Part shown: piece by piece, positions 1 to 8,508 of the stretch
Position numbering within the stretch: the stretch's first letter is position 1
Layout: each line of letters begins with the position of its first letter
Origin: Phocaeicola plebeius DSM 17135
Lineage (GTDB): Bacteria > Bacteroidota > Bacteroidia > Bacteroidales > Bacteroidaceae
Direction of reading: 5' to 3'
DNA length: 64,000 bases
NCBI RefSeq assembly: GCF_000187895.1
Contig: NZ_DS990135.1
Coordinates: forward strand, 1-64,000
Notes under the pieces: model-generated
Told to the model about the DNA's origin: nothing
The model's input: only the letters and a program-made list of their open reading frames with translations
Database searches by the model: none
Made by a program: the position numbers and the translations under genes

Positions 1-661
<661 letters not shown>

Positions 662-767
662 ATCCGCGCGGAGCGGATGGAAAAGTCATCGGAAGGATGA
701 TATATACGTTTAGCATGAATGAAGTGCTGAAATTGCTTGCTTGTGAGTCATGAATATATAAAGATAT

Positions 768-878
<111 letters not shown>

Positions 879-883
879 ACGGA

Positions 884-917
884 AGCCCTGAAGCGGAAAC
901 GCTTCGGGGCTTTTTTG
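884..917 (+). terminator. rRNA operon terminator
   Basis: A 12-bp stem (884-895 with 900-911, one G-T pair) closes a GAAA tetraloop and is followed by a run of six T. It is a classical intrinsic terminator ending the rRNA operon. Confidence 0.93.
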
Positions 918-940
918 TATCCGTAACTCAGATTTTATTG

Positions 941-948
941 TATCTTTG
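941..948 (+). promoter_or_regulatory. Bacteroidetes -7 element for marC-like gene
   Basis: TATCTTTG matches TAnnTTTG exactly and lies 25 bases before the ATG at 974, just after the rRNA terminator. A TTTG at 914-917 could serve as the -33 element, though the spacing is a little long. Confidence 0.6.
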
Positions 949-973
949 TTTTAGGTTTTAAAATATATATTTT

Positions 974-1618
974 ATGGATACAATCTTACCTTATGCACTG
1001 TTGTGCTTTACCTCTTTTTTTACGTTGACAAACCCTTTGGGTACAATGCCGGTCTTTTTGACAATGACGAATGGTCTGGAAGAAAAAGAGCGACAACATA
1101 TTGTGAAAAGAGCTACAATCATTTCTTTTATTATACTGATTGCATTTACATTTTGCGGGCAGTTCTTGTTTAAGTTTTTCGGAATATCTACCAATGGATT
1201 TCGTATTGCAGCAGGTATTATCATCCTGAAGATAGGCTACGATATGTTGCAGGCACGCTATACCAATACGAAGTTGAAAGACGAGGAGATCAAAGCTTAT
1301 GCAAACGATATTTCAATCACGCCGCTCTCCATTCCGATGTTGTGTGGACCAGGTGCTATTGCCAATGGCATTATCATGATGGATGATGCGCGGACGTGGA
1401 GTTTGAAAGTTACTCTTGTTTCCGTGATAGCTTTGGTGTATATACTTACTTATATCATTCTACGTTTATCTACGAAACTGGTTCGCATTATTGGGGAAAC
1501 GGGTAATAATGTGATGATGCGTCTGATGGGATTGATTCTGATGGTGATTGCAGTAGAATGTTTTGTCGGAGGAATGCGTCCGATTTTGATTGATATCATT
1601 CAAGGAAGCCGTTTGTAG
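974..1618 (+). CDS. MarC family integral membrane protein
   Basis: A 214-residue protein with about six hydrophobic segments, the usual size and topology of the MarC/YchE (NAAT) family. Typical family sequence is visible: NPLGTMPVF near residue 21, and PLSIPMLCGPGAI in the middle of the protein, at the re-entrant proline-rich region. It acts in the inner membrane. The substrate of most MarC proteins is unknown; some archaeal relatives carry small neutral amino acids, so transport is plausible but unproven. It has its own promoter after the rRNA terminator and reads alone. The ATG at 974 is the natural start. Confidence 0.85.
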   Translation: MDTILPYALLCFTSFFTLTNPLGTMPVFLTMTNGLEEKERQHIVKRATIISFIILIAFTFCGQFLFKFFGISTNGFRIAAGIIILKIGYDMLQARYTNTKLKDEEIKAYANDISITPLSIPMLCGPGAIANGIIMMDDARTWSLKVTLVSVIALVYILTYIILRLSTKLVRIIGETGNNVMMRLMGLILMVIAVECFVGGMRPILIDIIQGSRL

Positions 1619-1709
1619 ATGATAATTTATTATAATTTGTATTTTGAGTATATCAAATCATAATTAATGTGTATTTTCTGCTAATATTCTATTATTCGTT
1701 TTGTTTGAC

Positions 1710-1735
1710 CGAATTAAATTGTTACATTTAATTCG
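1710..1735. promoter_or_regulatory. perfect inverted repeat upstream of the phosphatase-like gene
   Basis: CGAATTAAAT (1710-1719) and ATTTAATTCG (1726-1735) are exact reverse complements around a 6-base centre. The site lies 51 bases before the ATG at 1786. There is no T run after it, which makes an operator more likely than a terminator for the marC-like gene. The centre and right arm contain TACATTTA, close to a -7 element, so the palindrome may overlap the promoter. Confidence 0.5.
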
Positions 1736-1785
1736 AGAAAGGATTTTCAGTACCTTCTTTTTATTAACTTTTAAAATTTGATTTT

Positions 1786-2232
1786 ATGAAAGTGCTATTA
1801 GTCGGTCTGGAACGTGTCGGAAAGCTGTTCTCAATGGAGTCTCTTTTTAAGAAGAAACTCACCGAAGCTGACATGACCGATGTGGAGGTGGTAACAGCTG
1901 AGATGACAGAATTTGGTTCTCCGGGAGGGAGAAAGTTGGAACGGAGCATGAACGAAGCTTTACGCGATGAAGCCGACTTCGTAGTAGTAATGGAGCCGTG
2001 GCAGAAAGATTTGCTGACTCGTTTTATGGATTATCGTAATTGGCACAAGATTCATTTGTTTGCGGACATCTGCAAACGTAAGTCTAAAGCCGATATGCCC
2101 TCATGTGATGTGGATTTTGGTTATAGGAATGGCAATGAGGAGATGAATGATGGATGTCGGAACTTATTGGAAGGTTTGAAAATGCTTTTGAGAAAACGTG
2201 AGTCGGATTCTTCCGACTTAGCGATGGTTTAA
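1786..2232 (+). CDS. low-molecular-weight tyrosine phosphatase-like protein lacking the catalytic cysteine
   Basis: A 148-residue cytoplasmic protein without signal peptide. Its order of motifs resembles low-molecular-weight phosphotyrosine phosphatases: a beta strand MKVLLVG followed by a loop and helix (residues 1-25), a central ADFVVVMEPWQKDLL segment (about 63-77) and a C-terminal GCRNLLEGLKMLL helix. In active enzymes the first loop is CX5R(S/T); here it reads GLERVGKLF, so both the cysteine nucleophile and the arginine are missing. If the relationship is correct, it is a pseudophosphatase that may bind rather than hydrolyse phosphorylated ligands. The family assignment is inferred from overall pattern only. 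It is monocistronic with a terminator behind it. Confidence 0.5.
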   Translation: MKVLLVGLERVGKLFSMESLFKKKLTEADMTDVEVVTAEMTEFGSPGGRKLERSMNEALRDEADFVVVMEPWQKDLLTRFMDYRNWHKIHLFADICKRKSKADMPSCDVDFGYRNGNEEMNDGCRNLLEGLKMLLRKRESDSSDLAMV

Positions 2233-2268
2233 AAATACCGTTAGTTGTTATGATTCAATTTTACTAGA

Positions 2269-2304
2269 GAAGCCCTGAATAAACGTAATTCGGGGCTTCT
2301 TTTT
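2269..2304 (+). terminator. intrinsic terminator
   Basis: A 12-bp stem GAAGCCCTGAAT / ATTCGGGGCTTC (2269-2280 and 2288-2299, one G-T pair) is followed by TTTTTG. It ends the phosphatase-like gene. It lies between two convergent genes and may also serve the leftward kinase gene, though no T run exists on that side. Confidence 0.85.
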
Positions 2305-2306
2305 GT

Positions 2307-3611
2307 TTAAAAGAATTCCAGTACGAAGGTAGTATTCCATCCGTTAGTTTCTGCTTTTAACAGGCTGATACTGCCATTAGAAAGCTTCATAATCTGTCGG
2401 GAAAGAGAGAGACCGATTCCGCTTCCTTCTTTTTTAGTGGTAAAGAACGGTACAAAGATTTCTTCTGCTTCCTTTTCAGGGATGGCAGGACCGTCGTTGC
2501 TGACATAGACTAAGATATGTTCTTCCTTGGTGGAATAGGCTCGTATGTGGATTTTTCCTTTATTTTCTCCAATAGCTTGTGTGGCATTCTTGAGAAGATT
2601 GATAAGTACCTGGCGAATCAGGTTAGGGTCGGCATACAGCATCAGGTCGTCCGGCTCAATCTGGAGTGTCAACTGAATGCGCGAGGGGATTAAGTGAATG
2701 CTTTTTACCTGCAAAAGGAGTTCTTTCAGATAGAACGGCTCTGGTGAAGGTTTCTGAAGCGCAGAGAACTTCCGGTAACTGTCTACAAAGGAAATAAGTC
2801 CGGTAGAGGTTTCATGAATGGCACGGATACCTTCGTAAATCGGACTATCAATTACATCTTTTCGTAGCAGAAAAGTTTCGCTTAGAGAAGAAATCGGAGC
2901 GATGGAGTTCATGATTTCGTGTGTCAGTACCCTGGTCAGTTTTATCCACGATTCAAGCTCTTTTGTGTCCATTTCGTTACGAATATCATTCAGGGTAAGA
3001 ATCTTTACCGTATTTCCTCCTAATTCCATAATGGAGGCACGTACTAACAGTTGGATTTCCCCTTTGGAAGTAGCATATTGCAGGTTACACCGTTCACCTG
3101 CAGGAAGCGAGCTGAGTAATTCAGGTATATCATTTCCATAACGCTCCAGTTGTTGCAGGGTACCGAGGGCCGGAAGTCCTAACAGCCTTGTGGCAGCCGG
3201 ATTGGTTTGTATGATTTTGTTTTGTTCGTCCAGCACGATGATGCCGGAACTGATGCCTGAGAGAACCTGTTCATAAAACCGTTCCCGTTGTTCCATTAAT
3301 TGTTTCTGTTCGCCCATCATGGCACCAAACTCGTTGAGTGCATTTTGCAGAATACGTTCTCCTCCGATGAAGCCATGCGTAGGAAGGCGGAAAGAATAAT
3401 CCCTGTTGCGGATAGCTTCCAGCATCAGCCAGCTTTTTTCGCGCAACTGTTTCTGGCTGGAATAAAACAGATAGATGGCTAAGGCAATCAGAAAACCTCC
3501 TATCCAGAGCCATTCGTTCTCATCCCGGCTGATACCGAGCGTCAGCAGTACGGTACCTCCTGTGAGGAAGGCGAGCCGTGCCAGCGGAGAAGATAACCAT
3601 TTAGATGCCAT
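2307..3611 (-). CDS. two-component sensor histidine kinase (NtrB-like)
   Basis: A 434-residue membrane sensor kinase. Two hydrophobic segments (about residues 10-27 and 35-52) anchor it. A PAS-like segment follows (about 105-200, with SGIIVLDEQNKIIQTN). The phosphoacceptor motif LTHEIMNSIAPI places the phosphorylated histidine at 231, and the HATPase_c domain shows the N box NLLKNATQAI and the G box GSGIGLSLSR. The periplasmic loop is tiny, so it probably senses a membrane or cytoplasmic signal. Its start overlaps the end of the upstream response regulator by 11 bases, which indicates translational coupling and a cognate pair. The likely target is the divergent export operon. Confidence 0.9.
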   Translation of the reverse strand: MASKWLSSPLARLAFLTGGTVLLTLGISRDENEWLWIGGFLIALAIYLFYSSQKQLREKSWLMLEAIRNRDYSFRLPTHGFIGGERILQNALNEFGAMMGEQKQLMEQRERFYEQVLSGISSGIIVLDEQNKIIQTNPAATRLLGLPALGTLQQLERYGNDIPELLSSLPAGERCNLQYATSKGEIQLLVRASIMELGGNTVKILTLNDIRNEMDTKELESWIKLTRVLTHEIMNSIAPISSLSETFLLRKDVIDSPIYEGIRAIHETSTGLISFVDSYRKFSALQKPSPEPFYLKELLLQVKSIHLIPSRIQLTLQIEPDDLMLYADPNLIRQVLINLLKNATQAIGENKGKIHIRAYSTKEEHILVYVSNDGPAIPEKEAEEIFVPFFTTKKEGSGIGLSLSRQIMKLSNGSISLLKAETNGWNTTFVLEFF

Positions 3612-4974
3612 GACGTTTCATCTTGTTGTAAAGTGTCTGCCGCGTAATGCCCAATTGTGCCGCTGCCTGTGACAAATTACCATCGCATTGTTCGATGGCT
3701 TTCTTGACGAGATTTTTCTCCATCTCGTCCAAGGTTTGCAGCGGAGTGTCTTCTTTATTCTCTTCGTGTATGCTTGGAGCATCCTGTCCCGAAACTTCTG
3801 TCAGTTGCAGGTTTTCGGCTTTCAACAGATTTCCTTCTGAAAGGATAACTGCCTTTTCAATGGTATGCTGTAGCTCACGGATATTTCCATACCAGGGATA
3901 ATTCAGCAGACGCTGTTCTGCATCGGCACTGAATCCGGTCAGCGTGCGCAGGTATTGCTGATTATATTGTTCTAAGAAACGCTGTGCCAGAGGAAGGATG
4001 TCTTCTTTCCGTTCCCGAAGAGCCGGAATGTGCAAATGAATGGTGTTGATGCGATACAGCAGGTCTTCACGGAACTCTCCATTGTGTACCATTTCATCTA
4101 AGTTACGGTTCGTGGCACAAATCAGCCGGATATTGGTCGGCTGGGGAGTATTGCTTCCTACCTTGATAAAATAGCGCTTCTGAATCACCGTCAACAGTTT
4201 GGCTTGCAGATGATAGGGCAGGTTGGCAATTTCATCGAGAAACAAGGTTCCGCCATCGGCTGCTTCAAAACGTCCTACCCGGTCAGTGTGGGCATCAGTA
4301 AACGAACCTTTTACATGACCGAACAATTCGCTTTCAAACAGTGATTCGGTAATGGCTCCCATATCGACGGCCACCATCGGACCGTTGCGGCGGGGAGACA
4401 GCCGGTGAATTTCTCGTGCCAGCATATCTTTTCCCGTACCGTTTTCTCCGGTAATCAGGATATTGGCATCGGTCGTGCTGACCTTCTCAACCAACAGTCG
4501 TAGCGGACGGATGACGGAGGAATTTCCCCAGTACATACTCGATTTTTCTGTCGGTTGTGAGGCCTGCTTTCCTTTCTTCTCGTTTCCTCGGGCTTTGGCA
4601 TAGGCTTCTTGCAGAGTCTGCACCAGTTTGGCATTGTCCCAAGGCTTTACAATGAAGTCGGTCGCTCCATCCTTCAGTCCTGTTACCGCTAAGTTGATGT
4701 CGGCATAGGCAGTGAACAATACCACTTGAATCTGCGGACGCAGCCGTTTGATTTCGCGCAACCAGTAAAGTCCCTCATTCCCGCTGTTGATGCCGGAAGA
4801 AAAGTTCATGTCCAGCAGCACCACATCAATCGCTTCCCGTTGTAGTAGGGAAGGAATGGTTACGGGAGAATTCAGGGTGATTACTTGCTGGAAATATTCT
4901 TCCAGAAGATATTGCAGAGAAGTAAGTATGTTGCGGTTGTCATCTACAACGAGTAAAGTTCCTTGTTTTGCCAT
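3601..4974 (-). CDS. sigma-54-dependent response regulator (NtrC family)
   Basis: Reading from the ATG at 4974 gives 457 residues; an upstream in-frame ATG adds 13 residues before the receiver domain and is less likely. Domains in order: receiver (about 5-120, phosphoacceptor Asp55 in VVLLDMNF), AAA+ sigma-54 interaction domain (Walker A GENGTGKD, Walker B GGTLFLDEI) and a C-terminal Fis-type helix-turn-helix (NLSQAAAQLGITRQTLYNKM). The loop that contacts sigma-54, usually GAFTGA, reads GSFTDA. It would activate RNA polymerase-sigma-54 when phosphorylated by the adjacent kinase. The sigma-54 promoter and tandem sites in front of the divergent tolC-like gene make that operon its obvious target. 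Confidence 0.92.
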   Translation of the reverse strand: MAKQGTLLVVDDNRNILTSLQYLLEEYFQQVITLNSPVTIPSLLQREAIDVVLLDMNFSSGINSGNEGLYWLREIKRLRPQIQVVLFTAYADINLAVTGLKDGATDFIVKPWDNAKLVQTLQEAYAKARGNEKKGKQASQPTEKSSMYWGNSSVIRPLRLLVEKVSTTDANILITGENGTGKDMLAREIHRLSPRRNGPMVAVDMGAITESLFESELFGHVKGSFTDAHTDRVGRFEAADGGTLFLDEIANLPYHLQAKLLTVIQKRYFIKVGSNTPQPTNIRLICATNRNLDEMVHNGEFREDLLYRINTIHLHIPALRERKEDILPLAQRFLEQYNQQYLRTLTGFSADAEQRLLNYPWYGNIRELQHTIEKAVILSEGNLLKAENLQLTEVSGQDAPSIHEENKEDTPLQTLDEMEKNLVKKAIEQCDGNLSQAAAQLGITRQTLYNKMKRHGI

Positions 4975-5030
4975 CTGTGATTGAGATTTTGCGACAAAAA
5001 TAGGAATTTTCAAGGCATAGCCCTCAAAAA

Positions 5031-5091
5031 TGTCTAAAAAATATGTACAGTGACAAAAAATTAGACACTCATTGTCAAAAAATTAGACACT
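5031..5091. promoter_or_regulatory. tandem upstream activator sites for the sigma-54 regulator
   Basis: CAAAAAATTAGACACT occurs twice without change, at 5054-5069 and 5076-5091, 22 bases apart (two helical turns). Each copy sits in a TGnC-N9-GACA frame (5051-5067 and 5073-5089); the second is TGTC-N9-GACA. A weaker third site begins with TGTCTAA at 5031. They lie about 55-110 bases upstream of the sigma-54 promoter, where enhancer-binding proteins usually bind. Binding by the adjacent response regulator is inferred. Confidence 0.7.
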
Positions 5092-5142
5092 TGAGATTCT
5101 ATGTAATATTCTATCTTATTGAAAATGAATTGAATAAAACTT

Positions 5143-5158
5143 TGGCACGGTATTTGAA
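5143..5158 (+). promoter_or_regulatory. sigma-54 promoter (-24/-12)
   Basis: TGGCACGGTATTTGAA fits the consensus TGGCACG-N4-TTGCA with one mismatch: the -24 GG is perfect and ten bases separate it from GA, in place of GC, at -12. The start codon of the tolC-like gene follows 29 bases later. A sigma-54 regulator gene is divergently transcribed from the same intergenic region. Confidence 0.8.
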
Positions 5159-5186
5159 TGCTCTTTTGCAGATAAAAGAAAACAAT

Positions 5187-6557
5187 ATGAATAAAAAGAA
5201 TCTATTACGCATGATGATTTGTTTCTTTTCCGGTTGGATGGGGCTGGAAGCTGCGGCACAAGATGTATGGGACGTAGACCGCTGTATGGACTACGCCGTA
5301 CAGCACAACCGTACCGTCCGGCAGCGGGAACTTGAAGCAGACAATGCAAGGTTGGATCGCATGAAGGCTATCGGCAGTTTCTTGCCCGGGGTAAGTGCAG
5401 GTACCAGCATACAATATAATTTCGGTCGTTCGGTCGATCCTGAAACCAATACCTACAACACCTTGTCTACTTTCAACAACGGTTATTCTATGGAAGCTTC
5501 CATGCCGATTTTCCGTGGTGGGGGACTGGTGAACGAGGTACGTCGGGCAAAGGCTGCCTGGCTGATGGGAAAAGCCGCCTGGCAGGAAGCCAAAGACAAT
5601 ACAGCGTTAGAGACTTTCCAGGCTTATATTGATGCCCTATATTGCTACGGCACTTTGCGACTGGCCCGCAAGAAATTGCAGGAAAGCGATTCGCTGCTAT
5701 ACAAAACGCGCCGTCAGGAGGAATTAGGGTTGAAAGGCTTGTCAGATGTAGCCCAAATGGAGGCTCAGCAGGCTACGGACAGTTACAACCTCACCCATCA
5801 GAAGAACTTGTATGAAACAGCCTTGCTGACATTGAAACAGAAAATGAATTTTCCGGCAGAAGATACTTTACAGTTGGATACTGCCGTACTCGATACACAA
5901 ACACTTCAATATATTCAGTTGACTCAGGAGCGTGCGGACGATGTGTTCCGTATCGCACTGAATGTCAATCCTACCCTCCAGCAGGCTGCACTGAATGCGA
6001 AAGTAGCCGATATGCGCCGTAAAATTTCATGGGCCAATGTGGTACCGTCCATCACGTTGTTCGGTGGAATTTCCAGTTCCTATTATAAGGAACTTCATTC
6101 TACGGCTTATCCTGATTTCCGTACCCAGTTCAATAATAACTTCGGTTCCTACGTGGGTATCAGTATGAGTATTCCTATATTCAACCGGCTTTCAGGAGTA
6201 ACCAGCATGCGGCAGGCAAAAAACAATTACCGCATTGCTTGTGAACAATATGAATCGCAGAAAGAGGAATTGCAGAAATTGGTGCTTCAGGCTGTACAGG
6301 ACCGGGAAGGCTATCTGAAGGAGAGCATACAGATGGAAAAGAAAGTCAGTTCCGACTCACTGGCCTATCATGTCACCCGGCGCAAGTACGAAGAAGGCTT
6401 GATGACCTCACTCGATGTACAAAACAATGCAGCCACCTTGCTTGAAAGCGAAACTTTACTACTGCAAAGTAAGCTGACCTACCTGATGAAATGCCGTCTG
6501 GTAGACTATTACAAGGGAGAAGAAATTATTCGCGGGTTTGATGCCGCAGACAAATAA
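5187..6557 (+). CDS. TolC-family outer membrane efflux protein
   Basis: The start is set at the ATG at 5187 (456 residues): it gives a clean signal peptide ending near AAAQ and lies downstream of the sigma-54 promoter; the frame is open further upstream but would read through the promoter. The mature protein shows the OEP pattern: two repeats of long amphipathic helices rich in Ala, Gln and Glu, with beta segments such as GTSIQYNFGRSVDP and GGISSSYYKELH. It would form the trimeric outer membrane exit duct of the export system. It is the first gene of the operon, followed by the periplasmic adaptor after 25 bases. Confidence 0.88.
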   Translation: MNKKNLLRMMICFFSGWMGLEAAAQDVWDVDRCMDYAVQHNRTVRQRELEADNARLDRMKAIGSFLPGVSAGTSIQYNFGRSVDPETNTYNTLSTFNNGYSMEASMPIFRGGGLVNEVRRAKAAWLMGKAAWQEAKDNTALETFQAYIDALYCYGTLRLARKKLQESDSLLYKTRRQEELGLKGLSDVAQMEAQQATDSYNLTHQKNLYETALLTLKQKMNFPAEDTLQLDTAVLDTQTLQYIQLTQERADDVFRIALNVNPTLQQAALNAKVADMRRKISWANVVPSITLFGGISSSYYKELHSTAYPDFRTQFNNNFGSYVGISMSIPIFNRLSGVTSMRQAKNNYRIACEQYESQKEELQKLVLQAVQDREGYLKESIQMEKKVSSDSLAYHVTRRKYEEGLMTSLDVQNNAATLLESETLLLQSKLTYLMKCRLVDYYKGEEIIRGFDAADK

Positions 6558-6582
6558 ATAGAAATTGAAAAAAGACGATATT

Positions 6583-7833
6583 ATGGATATACAGTTAGAA
6601 AAGAAAAAAGGAATCCAGAAGAAACATCTTCCTTATATTGGGGGAGGAGTTGTTATTCTTCTGCTGTTGGGCTGGATTATTTTCGGCAATCATGCTTCTA
6701 CATTGAAAGTCGACGGTAAGTCACTGAACATTGCTGACGTGACTTATGGAAAATTCAATGACTATATCCGTGTGAACGGGCAGGTACAGCCTATTTCCGT
6801 GGTACAACTCAGTCCCGAAGAGGGAGGTATCGTGCAGGAAAAGGTGGTGGAAGAAGGAGCTCATGTGAAGAAAGGCGACGTGATTCTCCGTCTCAGTAAC
6901 TCCAACCTGGATTTGCAGATTCTGAATGCGGAGTCTGAACTGGCTGAAAAGCAGAACCTGCTCCGTAATACACAGGTCACCATGCAACAGGACAAGTTGA
7001 ACAACGAAACTGAGAAAGTACAGCTTGACATTGATACGCGCCGCAAACAGCGTACGTTCCAGCAATATCAGCGTCTGTACAAGGAACGTCTTATCAGCCG
7101 CGAAGAATATCTTCAGGCCAAGGAAGATTATGAAGTGGCCCAGAAGAAGCATAAACTGATTACGGAACGTCTGGTGCAGGATTCCATTTACCGTAACATT
7201 CAGATGGATCAGATGGAAGATAACTTGCAGAACATGCGCAAGAATGTCTTGCTGATTCGCGAACGGAAGGATAAACTGGAAGTGCGGGCTACAATTGACG
7301 GAGAATTAGGATTGTTGGATGCGGAGTTAGGACAGAATATCACCGCCGGACAAATGGTGGGACAGATTAATGACTTGTCGGACTTCAAAATCGAGGCTAT
7401 GATTGATGAACACTACATCGACCGTGTGACCAACGGACTGCCCGCTACTTTTGAACGTCAGGGTTCTTCGTTTAACTTAAAGGTGCGCAAGGTGTATCCG
7501 GAAGTACGTGAGGGACGTTTCCGTACGGACTTCATCTTCCAGGGCAACCGTCCGGAAAATATCCGCAGCGGACAGACTTACTACATCGACTTGCAGCTGG
7601 GTGAGCCTACCGAAAGCGTGCTGATTCCGAAGGGTACCTTCTTCCAAGTGACCGGAGGAAACTGGATTTTTGTGGTCGACAAGGAAGGAAAGAAAGCCTA
7701 TCGCCGTAAAATACGTATCGGACGTCAGAATCCGCAGTATTACGAGGTGTTGGAAGGATTGGAAAAAGGCGAACGTGTCATCGTTTCCGGTTATGAGAGT
7801 TACAAAGACAATGAAGTATTGGTGTTAAACTAA
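6583..7833 (+). CDS. HlyD/MacA-type periplasmic adaptor protein
   Basis: A 416-residue protein (from the ATG at 6583; a TTG at 6565 would add six residues). A single N-terminal membrane helix (about residues 15-34, IGGGVVILLLLGWIIF) is followed by a biotinyl-lipoyl-like half (VVQLSPEEGGIVQEKVVEEGAHVKKG), a long coiled-coil hairpin (about 95-225) and beta-barrel and membrane-proximal domains. It would link the inner membrane permeases to the TolC-like duct. The coiled coil is long, as in MacA-type adaptors. It lies between the duct gene and the DUF2807 gene in the sigma-54 operon. Confidence 0.88.
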   Translation: MDIQLEKKKGIQKKHLPYIGGGVVILLLLGWIIFGNHASTLKVDGKSLNIADVTYGKFNDYIRVNGQVQPISVVQLSPEEGGIVQEKVVEEGAHVKKGDVILRLSNSNLDLQILNAESELAEKQNLLRNTQVTMQQDKLNNETEKVQLDIDTRRKQRTFQQYQRLYKERLISREEYLQAKEDYEVAQKKHKLITERLVQDSIYRNIQMDQMEDNLQNMRKNVLLIRERKDKLEVRATIDGELGLLDAELGQNITAGQMVGQINDLSDFKIEAMIDEHYIDRVTNGLPATFERQGSSFNLKVRKVYPEVREGRFRTDFIFQGNRPENIRSGQTYYIDLQLGEPTESVLIPKGTFFQVTGGNWIFVVDKEGKKAYRRKIRIGRQNPQYYEVLEGLEKGERVIVSGYESYKDNEVLVLN

Positions 7834-7846
7834 AAAATAAAATGTG

Positions 7847-8473
7847 ATGAAAAAGATAGTACGTATATTGGCAGGTTTGGTAATGGGTTTGATGTGTGTA
7901 AACTGTGCCAGTGCAAGAAGTGGTAATGAAGAAAAAGTAAGTGAAACCCGCAGTGTGAGTTCTTTCCATTCCATTGAAGTGGAAAGTGTAGCCAGTGTGT
8001 ATTTCACTCAGTCGGATACCTATTCTCTTCGTATAGAGGGAGAAAAGAAATGGGTAAACCAGACAAAGTGTACGGTGAAAGACGGAGTATTGCTGATTGC
8101 GTGGGCTGAGAAAGGAAAGAAAGCTACCCGGAACGTGAACGGACTCTCTATTTACATCAGTGCACCCGATTTGCAGAAAGTAGCTTTTGAAGGTGTTGGT
8201 TCATTCAATTGCAAGTCCCGCCTGAACCTGAAGGATGTGAAGTTTGATGTGGAAGGCGTGGGCAGTCTGCACGTGGCCGATTTGCATGCCCGGAATGTGC
8301 AAGTCAGTCTGGAAGGTGTGGGAAGCGGTGAACTGGCCGTAGATTGCGAACACCTGGATGCCAGCATAGAAGGTGTCGGTAGTCTTACTTTAAGTGGAAA
8401 GGCTAAATCGGCTCAAATCTCCAAAGACGGAATCGGTAGCGTTTCTACCCGGAGGTTGAAAGTCGGTGAATAA
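7847..8473 (+). CDS. exported DUF2807 (GIN-domain) protein
   Basis: A 208-residue secreted protein. The N-terminus MKKIVRILAGLVMGLMCVNC is a signal peptide that may end in a lipobox-like cysteine. The rest is beta-strand rich with a recurring (E/D)G(V/I)GS motif, seen five times at about 15-22 residue spacing, as expected for a right-handed beta-solenoid of the head-domain type (DUF2807). The role is unknown; such proteins are common in Bacteroidetes envelope operons. It sits inside the export operon with 13 bases before it and 35 after, so it is probably co-regulated. A GTG one codon upstream is an alternative start. Confidence 0.75.
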   Translation: MKKIVRILAGLVMGLMCVNCASARSGNEEKVSETRSVSSFHSIEVESVASVYFTQSDTYSLRIEGEKKWVNQTKCTVKDGVLLIAWAEKGKKATRNVNGLSIYISAPDLQKVAFEGVGSFNCKSRLNLKDVKFDVEGVGSLHVADLHARNVQVSLEGVGSGELAVDCEHLDASIEGVGSLTLSGKAKSAQISKDGIGSVSTRRLKVGE

Positions 8474-8508
8474 ATTTCGTAATCGCAGTATAAAAACACT
8501 TACCACTC

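Noticed and set aside
662..767. Possible tRNA in the 23S-5S spacer
   Set aside because: No cloverleaf or TTCGAATC-type T-loop is seen in the spacer.
5043..5186. N-terminal extension of the TolC-like gene by 48 codons
   Set aside because: It runs through the activator sites and the sigma-54 promoter, and the signal peptide begins at the ATG at 5187.
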